43,664 nucleotides of DNA from Leadbetterella sp031420365 (GTDB lineage: Bacteria; Bacteroidota; Bacteroidia; Cytophagales; Spirosomataceae): the NCBI GenBank assembly GCA_031420365.1, contig JANOMP010000002.1, positions 1-43,664 of the forward strand, given 5' to 3'. Every line of letters begins with the position of its first letter. Positions within the stretch are counted from its first letter, which is position 1. Made by a program: the position numbers and the translations under genes. This document shows, in pieces, positions 17,162 through 25,862 of this stretch. The notes under the pieces were generated by a model, which worked only from the letters and a program-made list of their open reading frames with translations, had not been told where the DNA came from and did no database searches.

Positions 17162-17439
17162 ACTTTATTTTTTAATTATTGAGATTATTTTTACGAATCT
17201 AGTTCAATAATGAAGGCATGAAATTTATCCCATAATTAGCCATAAATCTTGTTGCAAAATAAATTGTTTGTGTCATATTTAAATTGGCAGAACATTATTT
17301 TATTTTTGAAATATTAATAACAATCATTCACATTTTGAATTTATCAAATCCCATTCCACTTTAATGAACTCATTGCAATAATTCTACCGCTTCCTCTAAA
17401 AAAAGCAATCTTATTTTTACTTTAAGAGATTTTATTTTT

Positions 17440-17783
17440 GGATTTACAGGATTTAGAGTGAAACCCTGAATTTTATAAACTTTAATTAATGATTGCTGTT
17501 TACTGAATTTGTTGTAAGCCTTACTTTTCCGCATCGGCGGATCGTTCGAAAAAAAGCCGAATGTCGGGCCAACTGGAATGCCAGCTCAGCCAAAAACACT
17601 CACAAAAAAAAATCCTGACTGGCCGTCCGCCATGAATTTTTAAATTAACTATCTCGTTATTAGTAATTTAATAGTATTTAAAATTTTTCATACGGACGTT
17701 TTTGTGATTAATGGAACAATGTTTATTTATTTTCTAAAAGATTTCACAAATGAATATTTCTCCACTCTAAATCCTGTAATGCC
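17440..17783 (+). mobile_element. MITE-like repeat, copy 1
   Basis: 344 bp starting GGATTTACAGGATTTAGAGTG and ending with the complement of GGCATTACAGGATTTAGAGTG: 21-bp terminal inverted repeats differing at two positions. The element is flanked on both sides by TTATTTTT, an 8-bp possible target duplication. Inside are GCCTTACTTTTCCG, CACTCACAAAAAA, and an inverted pair around GGCCGTCCG and CGGACG. It has no coding capacity, so it must be mobilised in trans if active. Confidence 0.8.
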
Positions 17784-18012
17784 TTATTTTTATTCTTTTT
17801 AACAAGGAAACCACATTTTATTGTAGATTTAAAGTGGTGCCTAAGTACGGATATTTTAATTGTTATTATAAAGTGGATACATTGAAAAATATTCGATAAA
17901 ATCTGATAATTTTTTTATAGATTTATGGATATATTTTATGGATGCCTTTTCTTTAAATATTTATTTTTTTCTTCAATAGCTTTGTTTTTAAAACTCTTAA
18001 TCCAATATTAAT

Positions 18013-18020
18013 TATCTTTG
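18013..18020 (+). promoter_or_regulatory. -7 box of pheT
   Basis: TATCTTTG matches TAnnTTTG exactly and is followed by GCG, as often seen in this phylum. A TTTG at 17981-17984 is about 28 nt upstream, longer than the usual spacing. The box decides the pheT start: transcription would begin after 18025, so a start at 18018 would not be transcribed. Confidence 0.5.
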
Positions 18021-18053
18021 CGTTTTATTTTTACAAAAGGAAAATTTTCCATA

Positions 18054-20480
18054 ATGAAGGTCTCATATAATTACTTAAAGAAATTAATTGATTTTAAAAA
18101 TAACCCAGACCAACTTGGTGAGATTTTGACATCCACTGGTCTAGAAGTAGAGTCTATCGAAAAGATTGAGGCGATAAGGGGTGGATTAGAAGGATTAATA
18201 ATTGGGCAGGTTATTGAATGCCAAAAGCATCCAGATGCTGATAAGCTGAGTGTTACGAAAGTAGATATAGGGCAAGAAAATTATTTAGATATAGTTTGTG
18301 GTGCTCCTAATGTAAGGAAAGGTCAAAAAGTAATTGTAGCAACAGTAGGATCAACTCTTTATCCTACTGTTGGCGAATCTTTTGAAATAAAGAAATCCAA
18401 AATCAGGGGTGCAGTTTCAGAAGGAATGATTTGTGCAGAGGATGAAATTGGAGTTGGGTATTCTCATGATGGTATTATCGTTTTAAATACTGAATTGCCA
18501 GTTGGAACAGCTGCAACTACCTTTTTTAAATTGGATGCAGATTATGTGATTGAAATTGGCTTAACGCCAAACCGTGCAGATGCAGCTTCACATTTTGGAG
18601 TGGCAAGAGATATAAAGGCAGTTACCAATTTGCCTTTGCACCTACCCGATGTTTCTGGATTTTGCTTAGGAAGTATTCCCCACATCATCAAATTATCTGT
18701 GGAAAATATGGAGGCTTGTCCTCGTTTCTGTGGTTTAGAAATACAGGGAGTTGAAGTTAAAGAATCACCTCAATGGTTGAAATTTTTTTTAAATACAATT
18801 GGAATAAATTCGATAAATAATATAGTTGATATTTCAAATTATGTGTGCCATTTTCTAGGTCAACCTATGCATATTTTTGATGCAGATGAAATTTCTGGTA
18901 ATAATGTAATAGTAAAAATACCTGAAAAAGATATAGAAATAGTTACATTAGATGGAGTTAAAAGAAAACTTTCTGGACATGATTTAGCTGTTTGCAATGT
19001 AAATCAACCAATGGCAATAGCTGGGGTTTTTGGAGGAAATAGGTCCGGAGTGAAAGCAGAAACTAAAAATATTTTTTTAGAAGTTGCTTATTTTAACCCT
19101 GCTTTCATAAGAAAAACAGCCAATTTTCATTCATTAAAAACGGATGCTTCATTTAGATATGAAAGAGGAACGGATCCGAATATGCCTCCTTTTGCCATTA
19201 AGTTAGCTGCTTTAATGGTTAAAAAACTTGCTGGTGGAGAATTTTGCGATTTATTATTTGATAATTATCCAAATCCAATTCCAAATTTTGAAATACTATT
19301 GAAATTCAAAAATATTAATAGGCTAATAGGCAAAACCTTAGAACCGGAATTGATAATTTCTATACTAAATGGTCTAGATATAACGGTTCTAGAAAAATCA
19401 CAAGAATTATTAAAAGTAAGTGTACCACCTTACAGAGTAGATGTAACTAGAGAAGCGGATATTATAGAAGAGATTTTAAGAATTTATGGTTTTGACAACG
19501 TAGAACTTTCGGATTATTTGAATTCAGATTTTATTTCCGATTTTCAAGAAAAGGGGGAAGAGAATTTAAGAATAAAGCTTTCAGAATCTTTAGCATCAGT
19601 TGGTTTTAATGAGATTCAAACACTTTCAATAATAAAACCAAGTCAAAATGAATGGTTAAATAGTGGGAATAATTCAGAAGCAATAAAGCTATTAAATCCA
19701 CTTAGCGAAGAACTTTCAGAGATGCGTCAGTCTTTGCTTTTTTCTGGATTGAACGCTATCAATTACAATATAAACAGAAGAAGTCGAGATGTAAAAGTAT
19801 TTGAATTTGGAAGGACTTATTCAAATATATCCCAAGATTCAAATATTAAAGTAAAAGAAAATAAGGTATTATCTATTTGGATGACTGGAAATATTAATTC
19901 AGAATCTTGGGCACAAAAAGCTAATGCTATTTCATTTCAATATTTGAATCAAGTAGTTTTTTTAGTTTTAAGCCAAATGAGAATATCAAAACCAGAGAAG
20001 ATTGAAACAAAAAATGAAATGTTTTCTTATGGTATTGACTACATTTTAAGGAACAAAGTATTAGTAAGTTTTGGGTTAATAAATAAAAACTTAATTTTAA
20101 AAGCAGATTTAAAGCAACCCGTATTTTATGCAGAGTTTGACTGGGCTTTACTTATGAAAATGTATTCTGTAGAAGTGAAATTTGTCGAAATTCCTAAGTA
20201 TCCTGAGGTTAGAAGGGATTTATCTTTGGTTTTAGAAAAAGGAGTTAAATTTGAGGATATAAAAAGGCTTGCCTTTGCAACTGAAAAGAAACTTTTGAAA
20301 AGCGTAAATGTTTTTGATGTTTATAATGGTGACAAACTCAAAGATAATCAAAAGTCTTATTCTGTGAGTTTTGTTTTGCAAGATCAAGAAAAAACTTTAA
20401 ATGAAGCCCAAATAGAGAAAGCAATGGATCGTTTTATGCAGACCTTTGAAAAAGAAATTGGAGCAATTATTAGAAAATAA
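18054..20480 (+). CDS. pheT: phenylalanine-tRNA ligase beta subunit
   Basis: Beta chain of the alpha2-beta2 enzyme charging tRNA-Phe. With the start at ATG 18054 (MKVSYNYLKKLIDF) it is 808 residues, normal for bacteria. Domains in order: N-terminal region, EMAP/OB tRNA-binding domain (about 40-150, with GQVIECQKHPDADKLSVTKV), B3/B4 editing domain (about 205-390, LDGVKRK then FGG), B5 domain (about 400-475), a catalytic-like core and a C-terminal FDX-ACB anticodon domain with YPEVRRDLSLVL. An in-frame ATG 36 nt upstream overlaps the -7 box and is rejected. pheS is not nearby, which is common in this phylum. The next gene begins 2 nt after the stop. Confidence 0.95.
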   Translation: MKVSYNYLKKLIDFKNNPDQLGEILTSTGLEVESIEKIEAIRGGLEGLIIGQVIECQKHPDADKLSVTKVDIGQENYLDIVCGAPNVRKGQKVIVATVGSTLYPTVGESFEIKKSKIRGAVSEGMICAEDEIGVGYSHDGIIVLNTELPVGTAATTFFKLDADYVIEIGLTPNRADAASHFGVARDIKAVTNLPLHLPDVSGFCLGSIPHIIKLSVENMEACPRFCGLEIQGVEVKESPQWLKFFLNTIGINSINNIVDISNYVCHFLGQPMHIFDADEISGNNVIVKIPEKDIEIVTLDGVKRKLSGHDLAVCNVNQPMAIAGVFGGNRSGVKAETKNIFLEVAYFNPAFIRKTANFHSLKTDASFRYERGTDPNMPPFAIKLAALMVKKLAGGEFCDLLFDNYPNPIPNFEILLKFKNINRLIGKTLEPELIISILNGLDITVLEKSQELLKVSVPPYRVDVTREADIIEEILRIYGFDNVELSDYLNSDFISDFQEKGEENLRIKLSESLASVGFNEIQTLSIIKPSQNEWLNSGNNSEAIKLLNPLSEELSEMRQSLLFSGLNAINYNINRRSRDVKVFEFGRTYSNISQDSNIKVKENKVLSIWMTGNINSESWAQKANAISFQYLNQVVFLVLSQMRISKPEKIETKNEMFSYGIDYILRNKVLVSFGLINKNLILKADLKQPVFYAEFDWALLMKMYSVEVKFVEIPKYPEVRRDLSLVLEKGVKFEDIKRLAFATEKKLLKSVNVFDVYNGDKLKDNQKSYSVSFVLQDQEKTLNEAQIEKAMDRFMQTFEKEIGAIIRK

Positions 20481-20481
20481 A

Positions 20482-20874
20482 ATGGAGATATTTAAGATTG
20501 ATGATTTTGAAAAGGATAATGCATTCTTATTATCAAAATTTGAAATTTTAGTTGGGTTGGTGGAGCAAACTAAAGCTTCAAACAAAAGTTTAGAAAAGGA
20601 ATTAATTGGAGAAAATAATAAGAACGAAGTTCTTCAAAATCAAATCAACACATTAATAAAAAATATTGAGCTTTTGAGGTTTGAAAATAGCCAATTGAAG
20701 GATAAATTAGAAAAAGAACATAGAATAATACCACAAAACTTTAATATTAGAAATAAAATCATTAAAATTGTATCCGATATAGAAGATAAAGAATCAAAGT
20801 CAGAAGAATTGAAAAATATTGTAGAGATTTTGATTAAGGAAATAGAATATTGTATTAATCAATTAGAAAAGTAA
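20482..20874 (+). CDS. small coiled-coil protein between pheT and zapA
   Basis: A 130-residue protein starting at ATG 20482, one base after the pheT stop; a start 36 nt earlier would lie within pheT. From about residue 25 to 85 it is a predicted coiled coil with heptads of Leu/Ile/Asn (SLEKELIGENNKNEVLQNQI). No signal or membrane segment. The place next to zapA suggests a division-related partner in the manner of ZapB, but this is inference from position and coiled coil only. Confidence 0.75.
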   Translation: MEIFKIDDFEKDNAFLLSKFEILVGLVEQTKASNKSLEKELIGENNKNEVLQNQINTLIKNIELLRFENSQLKDKLEKEHRIIPQNFNIRNKIIKIVSDIEDKESKSEELKNIVEILIKEIEYCINQLEK

Positions 20875-20891
20875 TATAGGATTCCAATAAA

Positions 20892-21185
20892 ATGGTTAAT
20901 TCAGAATCAGATAGAGTAAAAGTAGTAATTAATCTGAATGAGCAACGGATTCCTTTTCTTGTTGATAGAATCGAAGAACCCTATTTTAGAGATGCCAAAG
21001 ATATATTAAACGACCGATTAGCGGCATTGAAGAGTGATTTTTCGGCACATGCTACTTCAGATCAGCTCATTGCTGTTTTGGCTATAGAAGCACTTGTTGA
21101 TGCACTTAAAGTAAACGAAAGATATCAAAAACTTCGACAAGAAGTAGAAGGCCGTTTAGAAAATATTCAAAATAGATTTAATTGA
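20892..21185 (+). CDS. zapA: cell division protein ZapA
   Basis: A 97-residue protein of the ZapA family, which binds FtsZ filaments and promotes their bundling at the division ring. The N-terminal beta part (VKVVINLNEQRIPFLVD) and the middle AKDILNDRLAALK, then the long C-terminal helix (LIAVLAIEALVDALKVNERYQ) fit the fold. It starts 17 nt after the coiled-coil gene and is probably co-transcribed with pheT. Confidence 0.88.
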   Translation: MVNSESDRVKVVINLNEQRIPFLVDRIEEPYFRDAKDILNDRLAALKSDFSAHATSDQLIAVLAIEALVDALKVNERYQKLRQEVEGRLENIQNRFN

Positions 21186-21214
21186 TTCTCTCTACATTAT
21201 TCCTGACCGCTTTA

Positions 21215-21255
21215 TTTTAATATCAAGTGATGAAACGTTAGTTTCGATATTAAAA
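21215..21255 (+). other. strong hairpin between zapA and rny
   Basis: Outer stem TTTTAATATC (21215-21224) / GATATTAAAA (21246-21255), ten pairs, then an inner stem GAAAC (21232-21236) / GTTTC (21241-21245) with loop GTTA. A 7-nt bulge lies on the left side only. There is no T run, so it is not a plain terminator; its place 19 nt before the rny start suggests control of rny or mRNA processing. Confidence 0.6.
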
Positions 21256-21274
21256 CTTTAAAATTTAAAAAGGA

Positions 21275-22840
21275 ATGTCAGAATACTTATCTTTGTTTAT
21301 TAGCCTAGTTGCAGGAGTAGCGGGTGGTTTTTTTATAGGCCAAAAACTTCTCAAAAAAAATACAGTTGATCAAGAAGCGGAAGCTTTTAAAAAAGTGGAG
21401 GAAATCATTAGAAATGCCACAAACAATGCTGAAAATATCAAAAAAGATAGAATGTTGGAAGCAAAGGAATATTTCTTAAAGTTAAAATCTGAATTTGACG
21501 AAGATTCCAATAACCGAAAGAATATGATTGCGCAAAATGAACAAAAAGTTCATCAAATGCAACAGCAAGTGCAAACTCAATTAGATCAAAATAAAAAAAT
21601 TGAGACGGACTTTACTATTAAAACTAATAGTTTAACCCAACAGATTGAGATAGCAAGCAAGAAAAGAGAAGAAGCTGAAAAAATGCACCAACAGCAAGTT
21701 TCTCAACTTGAAAAAATAGCTAATTTAACTGCAGAACAGGCTAAACAACAATTAGTGGAAGCATTAAAACATGAAGCGGAAAGTAAAGCTTCTAGTTTTA
21801 TTAAGCAGACAATGGAAGAAGCTAAACTTTCAGCTACTAAAGAGGCAAAAAAAATAATAATTGAAACTATTCAGAGGACTGCAGCAGAACAAGCAATTGA
21901 AAACTGTGTTTCGGTTTTTAATATTGAAAGCGACGAAATAAAAGGGAAAATTATTGGTCGAGAAGGTAGAAATATTAGAGCTTTAGAAGCAGCAACTGGT
22001 GTAGAAATTATTGTAGATGACACCCCTGAAGCAATTGTAATTTCTAGTTTTGATCCTGTAAGAAGAGAAGTTGCTAGACTTTCAATGCACAGATTGGTTC
22101 AAGATGGTCGAATACATCCAGCAAGAATTGAAGAAATAGTTAACAAAACTAGGAAAGATATAGATCATGAGGTGATAGAAATTGGGGAAAGAACAGTAAT
22201 TGATTTAGGTATACACGGCTTACATCCAGAACTCATCAAAATGGTTGGTAGAATGAGATTTAGGTCTTCTTATGGACAGAACTTATTACAACACTCTAGA
22301 GAAGTGGCTAAACTTTGTGCTACTATGGCTGCAGAAATGGGGCTTAATGTTAAGCTTGCAAAAAGAGCTGGATTACTACACGATATAGGAAAAGTTAATC
22401 AAGAAGAATCTGATTTGCCACATGCTATTTTGGGAATGGAAATGGCAAAGAAATACAAAGAGAATCCGGAGGTAATTAATGCAATTGGTGCGCACCATGA
22501 TGAAATCGAAATGACTTATCTTATTTCTCCAATTATTCAAGTTTGTGATGCAATTTCAGGGTCAAGACCTGGGGCTAGACGCGAAATGATGGAGTCTTAT
22601 GCAAGAAGGTTAAGAGATTTGGAAGATTTGGCTCTTTCCTTCAAAGGAGTAGAAAAATGCTACGCAATACAAGCAGGTAGAGAATTAAGAGTAATTGTTG
22701 ATGCTGAGAATTGCTCAGATGAACAAGCAAATATGATGTCTTTTAATATTTCTCAAAGGATAGAAAAAGAAATGCAATATCCTGGTCAAATAAAAGTAAT
22801 CGTTATCAGAGAAATGAGAGCGGTTGCTTATGCTAAATAA
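21275..22840 (+). CDS. rny: ribonuclease Y
   Basis: Membrane-anchored endoribonuclease that initiates mRNA decay. The 521-residue protein has an N-terminal membrane helix (about 4-24), a long coiled coil (about 35-200), a KH RNA-binding domain with GKIIGREGRN (224-233) and an HD domain with metal ligands in LLHDIGKV (367-374) and AHHDE. Length and order match the family. The start at 21275 places the membrane helix directly after Met and follows AAAAAGG, a weak purine stretch. It lies in a row with pheT and zapA. Confidence 0.95.
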   Translation: MSEYLSLFISLVAGVAGGFFIGQKLLKKNTVDQEAEAFKKVEEIIRNATNNAENIKKDRMLEAKEYFLKLKSEFDEDSNNRKNMIAQNEQKVHQMQQQVQTQLDQNKKIETDFTIKTNSLTQQIEIASKKREEAEKMHQQQVSQLEKIANLTAEQAKQQLVEALKHEAESKASSFIKQTMEEAKLSATKEAKKIIIETIQRTAAEQAIENCVSVFNIESDEIKGKIIGREGRNIRALEAATGVEIIVDDTPEAIVISSFDPVRREVARLSMHRLVQDGRIHPARIEEIVNKTRKDIDHEVIEIGERTVIDLGIHGLHPELIKMVGRMRFRSSYGQNLLQHSREVAKLCATMAAEMGLNVKLAKRAGLLHDIGKVNQEESDLPHAILGMEMAKKYKENPEVINAIGAHHDEIEMTYLISPIIQVCDAISGSRPGARREMMESYARRLRDLEDLALSFKGVEKCYAIQAGRELRVIVDAENCSDEQANMMSFNISQRIEKEMQYPGQIKVIVIREMRAVAYAK

Positions 22841-23123
22841 TTTGAATTAGAGTTGGATTTTACCAATATTTTGGATTACCACCAAAAGGTCTCTATTATA
22901 AAAAATAGTTCTTTTTGCTGTTTTTTTTTCTAAATTATTTGATTGGATTTTATTCAAAAATGATGTTTTTAATATGGACAATACTATTGTGTCATTTCTA
23001 ATTCATATTTTGATGCGTTTGATATTTTAATCATTATTTATTTTTGGTTTTGTACTATTTGTAGTAATTTAGCACAAAGAAGAAAATTTATTTTAAAGAG
23101 ATAATTTATAAACAAAAACTTTT

Positions 23124-24407
23124 ATGGCTGAGTCAGCGAAATTGGTAATTGATGGAAAAGAATTTGAATTTCCTGTAGTTGAAGGTAGCGAAAATGAAAA
23201 AGCAATTGATATTTCTAGCTTAAGAGCCAAAACAGGCTATGTAACTATAGACGAAGGATATAAAAATACAGGGGCTACTTACAGTTCAATAACTTTTTTG
23301 GATGGAGAAGAAGGGATTTTAAGATATAGAGGCTATTCAATCGAAGAGCTTGCTGATAAAGCAGATTTCTTGGAAGTATCTTATTTGTTGATATATGGGG
23401 AATTACCAACAAGTCAAGAATATGAAACATTCTCTTCAAAAATCACCAAGCATACTATGGTGAATGAAGATATGAGAAAGATATTTGATGGATTTCCAGT
23501 AAATGCTCACCCTATGGGGATAATGTCATCTCTAGTAAGTGCAATGTCTGGTTTTTATCCTGATTCTTTTGATGATAAAAAACCTGACAATACAGAATTA
23601 CACATTATTAGGTTATTAGCAAAGTTCCCAACTTTAGCCACTTGGTGTTATAAAAAATCTAAAGGCCATCCAATTAACTATCCAAAGAATAGTTTAGATT
23701 ATTGTGCAAATTTCTTAAATATGATGTTTGCGTTGCCTGTGGAAGATTACAAAATAGACCCAGTCGTGAGTGCCGCTTTAAATAAATTATTGATTTTACA
23801 TGCTGATCATGAACAAAATTGTTCAACTTCTACCGTTCGTTTAGTAGGATCTTCTAAAGCTAATATCTATTCTAGTATTTCTGCTGGCATTTCAGCTCTT
23901 TGGGGTCCTTTGCATGGTGGTGCAAACCAAGAAGTAATTGAAATGTTGGAAGAGATAAAAAATGATGGCGGAGATGTTCAAAAATACATAGACAAAGCAA
24001 AAGATAAAAATTCAGGTTTTAGACTTTTCGGTTTTGGACACAGAGTTTACAAAAATTTTGATCCAAGGGCAAAAATCATTAAAAAGGCAGCCTATGATGT
24101 ATTAGAAAAATTAGGAGTAAATGATCCAATTCTTGAAATTGCCAAAGGATTAGAAGAAGCGGCATTAAAAGATGATTACTTTGTTTCAAGAAAACTTTAT
24201 CCAAATGTTGATTTTTATTCTGGAATTATCTATAGAGCTTTAGGCATTCCAACAAATATGTTTACAGTAATGTTTGCTATAGGCCGTTTGCCGGGATGGA
24301 TAGCCCAATGGATGGAGCTTAGGGATCAAAAACAAGCCATTGGTCGTCCGAGACAGATTTATACTGGAAATACTGAAAAGGATTTTGTAGATAGATCGAA
24401 AAGATAA
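23124..24407 (+). CDS. gltA: citrate synthase
   Basis: Condenses acetyl-CoA and oxaloacetate, the entry to the TCA cycle. The 427-residue protein is the hexameric type II form: an N-terminal beta region (about 1-65) precedes the main domain. Catalytic residues fall at His264 (PLHGGANQEV), His306 (FGHRVYKNFDPRAK) and Asp363 (NVDFYSG), nearly the same numbers as in the E. coli enzyme. It stands alone; TTTTG at about 23042-23046 and TAATTTAG at 23065-23072 are a possible promoter. A clear terminator follows the stop. Confidence 0.96.
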   Translation: MAESAKLVIDGKEFEFPVVEGSENEKAIDISSLRAKTGYVTIDEGYKNTGATYSSITFLDGEEGILRYRGYSIEELADKADFLEVSYLLIYGELPTSQEYETFSSKITKHTMVNEDMRKIFDGFPVNAHPMGIMSSLVSAMSGFYPDSFDDKKPDNTELHIIRLLAKFPTLATWCYKKSKGHPINYPKNSLDYCANFLNMMFALPVEDYKIDPVVSAALNKLLILHADHEQNCSTSTVRLVGSSKANIYSSISAGISALWGPLHGGANQEVIEMLEEIKNDGGDVQKYIDKAKDKNSGFRLFGFGHRVYKNFDPRAKIIKKAAYDVLEKLGVNDPILEIAKGLEEAALKDDYFVSRKLYPNVDFYSGIIYRALGIPTNMFTVMFAIGRLPGWIAQWMELRDQKQAIGRPRQIYTGNTEKDFVDRSKR

Positions 24408-24410
24408 AAA

Positions 24411-24440
24411 AAAGCTCCTTAGTGTAAGGAGCTTTTTTTT
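24411..24440 (+). terminator. intrinsic terminator of gltA
   Basis: GCTCCTTA (24414-24421) and TAAGGAGC (24425-24432) form a perfect 8-bp stem with loop GTG, flanked by A run on the left and eight T on the right. It starts 4 nt after the gltA stop. The A run also makes it work leftward, so it may serve the convergent LytTR gene too. Confidence 0.93.
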
Positions 24441-24464
24441 GCATTAAGAAATCAAATAATATAA

Positions 24465-24788
24465 TTATTTTATTTTTAAATAGACTTGCATAAAACTATT
24501 TTTCTTTCTTCTGCTCAGTTTTACTTCAAAATCGTTTGTTAAACTAATTTTATTGTTTTCATTAGGTTTGAATCCTTGCACATGAGAAAGGTTTATTAAA
24601 TATGATTTATGGGACCTGAAAAAATTTAATGAGGAAAATTTATTCTCAAGTTGCTTTAAAGTTTTTGATAATACTATTTTTTGACCATTTATGAGAAAAA
24701 CCTCTGAGTAATTAACCTCGGCTCTCATGAAGATAATATTTCTAGCTAAAACGCAATTTTTGCCAACTAAATGTATTTTTGTATTCAT
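24465..24788 (-). CDS. stand-alone LytTR DNA-binding protein
   Basis: A 107-residue protein that is essentially one LytTR domain, with the typical FFRSHKSYLINLSHVQGF region (57-74) and the final KLSRRKK strand. LytTR regulators normally carry a receiver or membrane domain; none is encoded here and the upstream 65 bp have no room for it. It lies downstream of, and in the same direction as, the ABC/DUF3299 unit, so it may belong to the same transcript. Target unknown. Confidence 0.85.
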   Translation of the reverse strand: MNTKIHLVGKNCVLARNIIFMRAEVNYSEVFLINGQKIVLSKTLKQLENKFSSLNFFRSHKSYLINLSHVQGFKPNENNKISLTNDFEVKLSRRKKNSFMQVYLKIK

Positions 24789-24853
24789 TTGGGGAATCTA
24801 TTTTTTAAATAGGATTCGTGTTTAAACAAAATGGTTGGAAATAGTTTTAAATT

Positions 24854-25402
24854 TTATTTCACTAGATTTAAACGTATGCCAATATTAATTTGTGGATTTG
24901 CAAAAAACGGTTTAGGAGCCACCTCTAAATAACCACCAGCATCTAAAAACACCGCCAAATCATTTTCTGGTATTTCAAATTCAATTCCAGCATTTCCAGC
25001 TGGACCAATAGAAATTACTTTAAAAGAATCTCTATTTCCTGAGCCTAAAGGCCGATTTCTAGAATTTAATTGTCCTCCAAAACCGTAATAAATATGTAAT
25101 CTTTCTTTTTTTGTTAATGCTTTGTGCCAACTATAAATTCCTTGTATCATAAAACCCGCTTGATCATAAATAGGTGCGCGATTCTTTTTTTTATTGTAGT
25201 AACGAGTGCTGCCGTAAATAAAACCATAACTTCCTATGTTTACATCAAATGCTTTTTCTCCAAAGCTAAAATACTTTCTAATATTTAATCCTACTGGCTC
25301 ACCAATTTTTAAACCTATTGCCCAGTTTTTGTCATATTGAGCGGAAGAAATATAGCTAATAAATAAAGCAAATAGTAATGAAATTACTGTTCTTTTAATC
25401 AT
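24854..25402 (-). CDS. exported outer-membrane beta-barrel-like protein
   Basis: With start ATG at 25402 the protein is 182 residues (MIKRTVISLLFALFISYISS signal peptide, cleavage near SAQ). A longer frame starting at 25435 would overlap the upstream gene and spoil the signal peptide. The mature part has alternating beta strands with glycine and aromatic residues, and the last strand (INIGIRLNLVK) is typical of barrel ends without a full C-terminal Phe. No specific family recognised. It starts 7 nt after the DUF3299 gene and is the last member of the ABC unit. Confidence 0.7.
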   Translation of the reverse strand: MIKRTVISLLFALFISYISSAQYDKNWAIGLKIGEPVGLNIRKYFSFGEKAFDVNIGSYGFIYGSTRYYNKKKNRAPIYDQAGFMIQGIYSWHKALTKKERLHIYYGFGGQLNSRNRPLGSGNRDSFKVISIGPAGNAGIEFEIPENDLAVFLDAGGYLEVAPKPFFANPQINIGIRLNLVK

Positions 25403-25409
25403 TTTTAAT

Positions 25410-25859
25410 TTAGATTTCAACTTCTGCTTTTTCAATAATATAATTTAATTCGTTAATATCATCTGTATTTAAATTAAAAATACCATTTATTGTTACTCTA
25501 TCATCGGTATTAAATCGTTTACTTGTTTTTTTAAATTTCACTGAAACTACAGACTCTGGCCCTGCTTGACCACAAAAAAAGCAGGAGGCAAAGGGGTTTG
25601 CAGATAAAACATAATAATTAGCATCTACATCAACAGGAATCATATAACCAGTAAGTGTAACTTCTTGTCCTTTAAGACTCGTTACTTTTGTTCCAAATAA
25701 TGGTTCTAAAATAAACATTCCTTCTTCCTTATTCCATTTCTTCTTAAAAGTTACATCTCTCAAGTTTTCCCAAGTTATTTTAACAGGAGGATTAGCAATG
25801 CTATAAGAGAAGATAGGAGTCAAAGTTGTTATTAAAATAAATGCAATTATTTTTTTCAT
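25410..25859 (-). CDS. exported DUF3299-like protein with CxxC
   Basis: 149 residues with a signal peptide (to about 22) and a small beta-rich domain of the DUF3299 type: GQEVTLTGYMIP (64-75), then ANPFASCFFCGQAGPESVV (87-105) with Cys93 and Cys96. The conserved CFFC-G-GPES block may bind a metal or be redox active. Such proteins are recurrent neighbours of LolD/FtsX-type ABC transporters, as here. The gene begins 3 nt after the permease stop. Confidence 0.75.
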   Translation of the reverse strand: MKKIIAFILITTLTPIFSYSIANPPVKITWENLRDVTFKKKWNKEEGMFILEPLFGTKVTSLKGQEVTLTGYMIPVDVDANYYVLSANPFASCFFCGQAGPESVVSVKFKKTSKRFNTDDRVTINGIFNLNTDDINELNYIIEKAEVEI

Positions 25860-25862
25860 TAT

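Larger units (their letters stand above)
17162..18053. other. gene-free stretch with repeat element
   Basis: About 890 bp between the SDR gene and pheT with no intact gene. The centre is the 344-bp repeat described separately. The flanks are AT-rich; the right one ends in the pheT promoter. On the minus strand at 17370-17440 a short frame reading LLFLEEAVELLQ looks like the start of a ParE-type toxin but is only about 23 codons long. Confidence 0.6.

Noticed and set aside
17370..17440. Minus-strand piece reading LLFLEEAVELLQ, like the start of a ParE/RelE toxin
   Set aside because: Only about 23 codons, it runs into the repeat element with no continuation; too little to call a toxin relic.
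18018..18053. Upstream ATG for pheT adding 12 residues
   Set aside because: It overlaps the TATCTTTG -7 box, and the conserved PheT N-terminus begins at MKVSYNYLKKLI.
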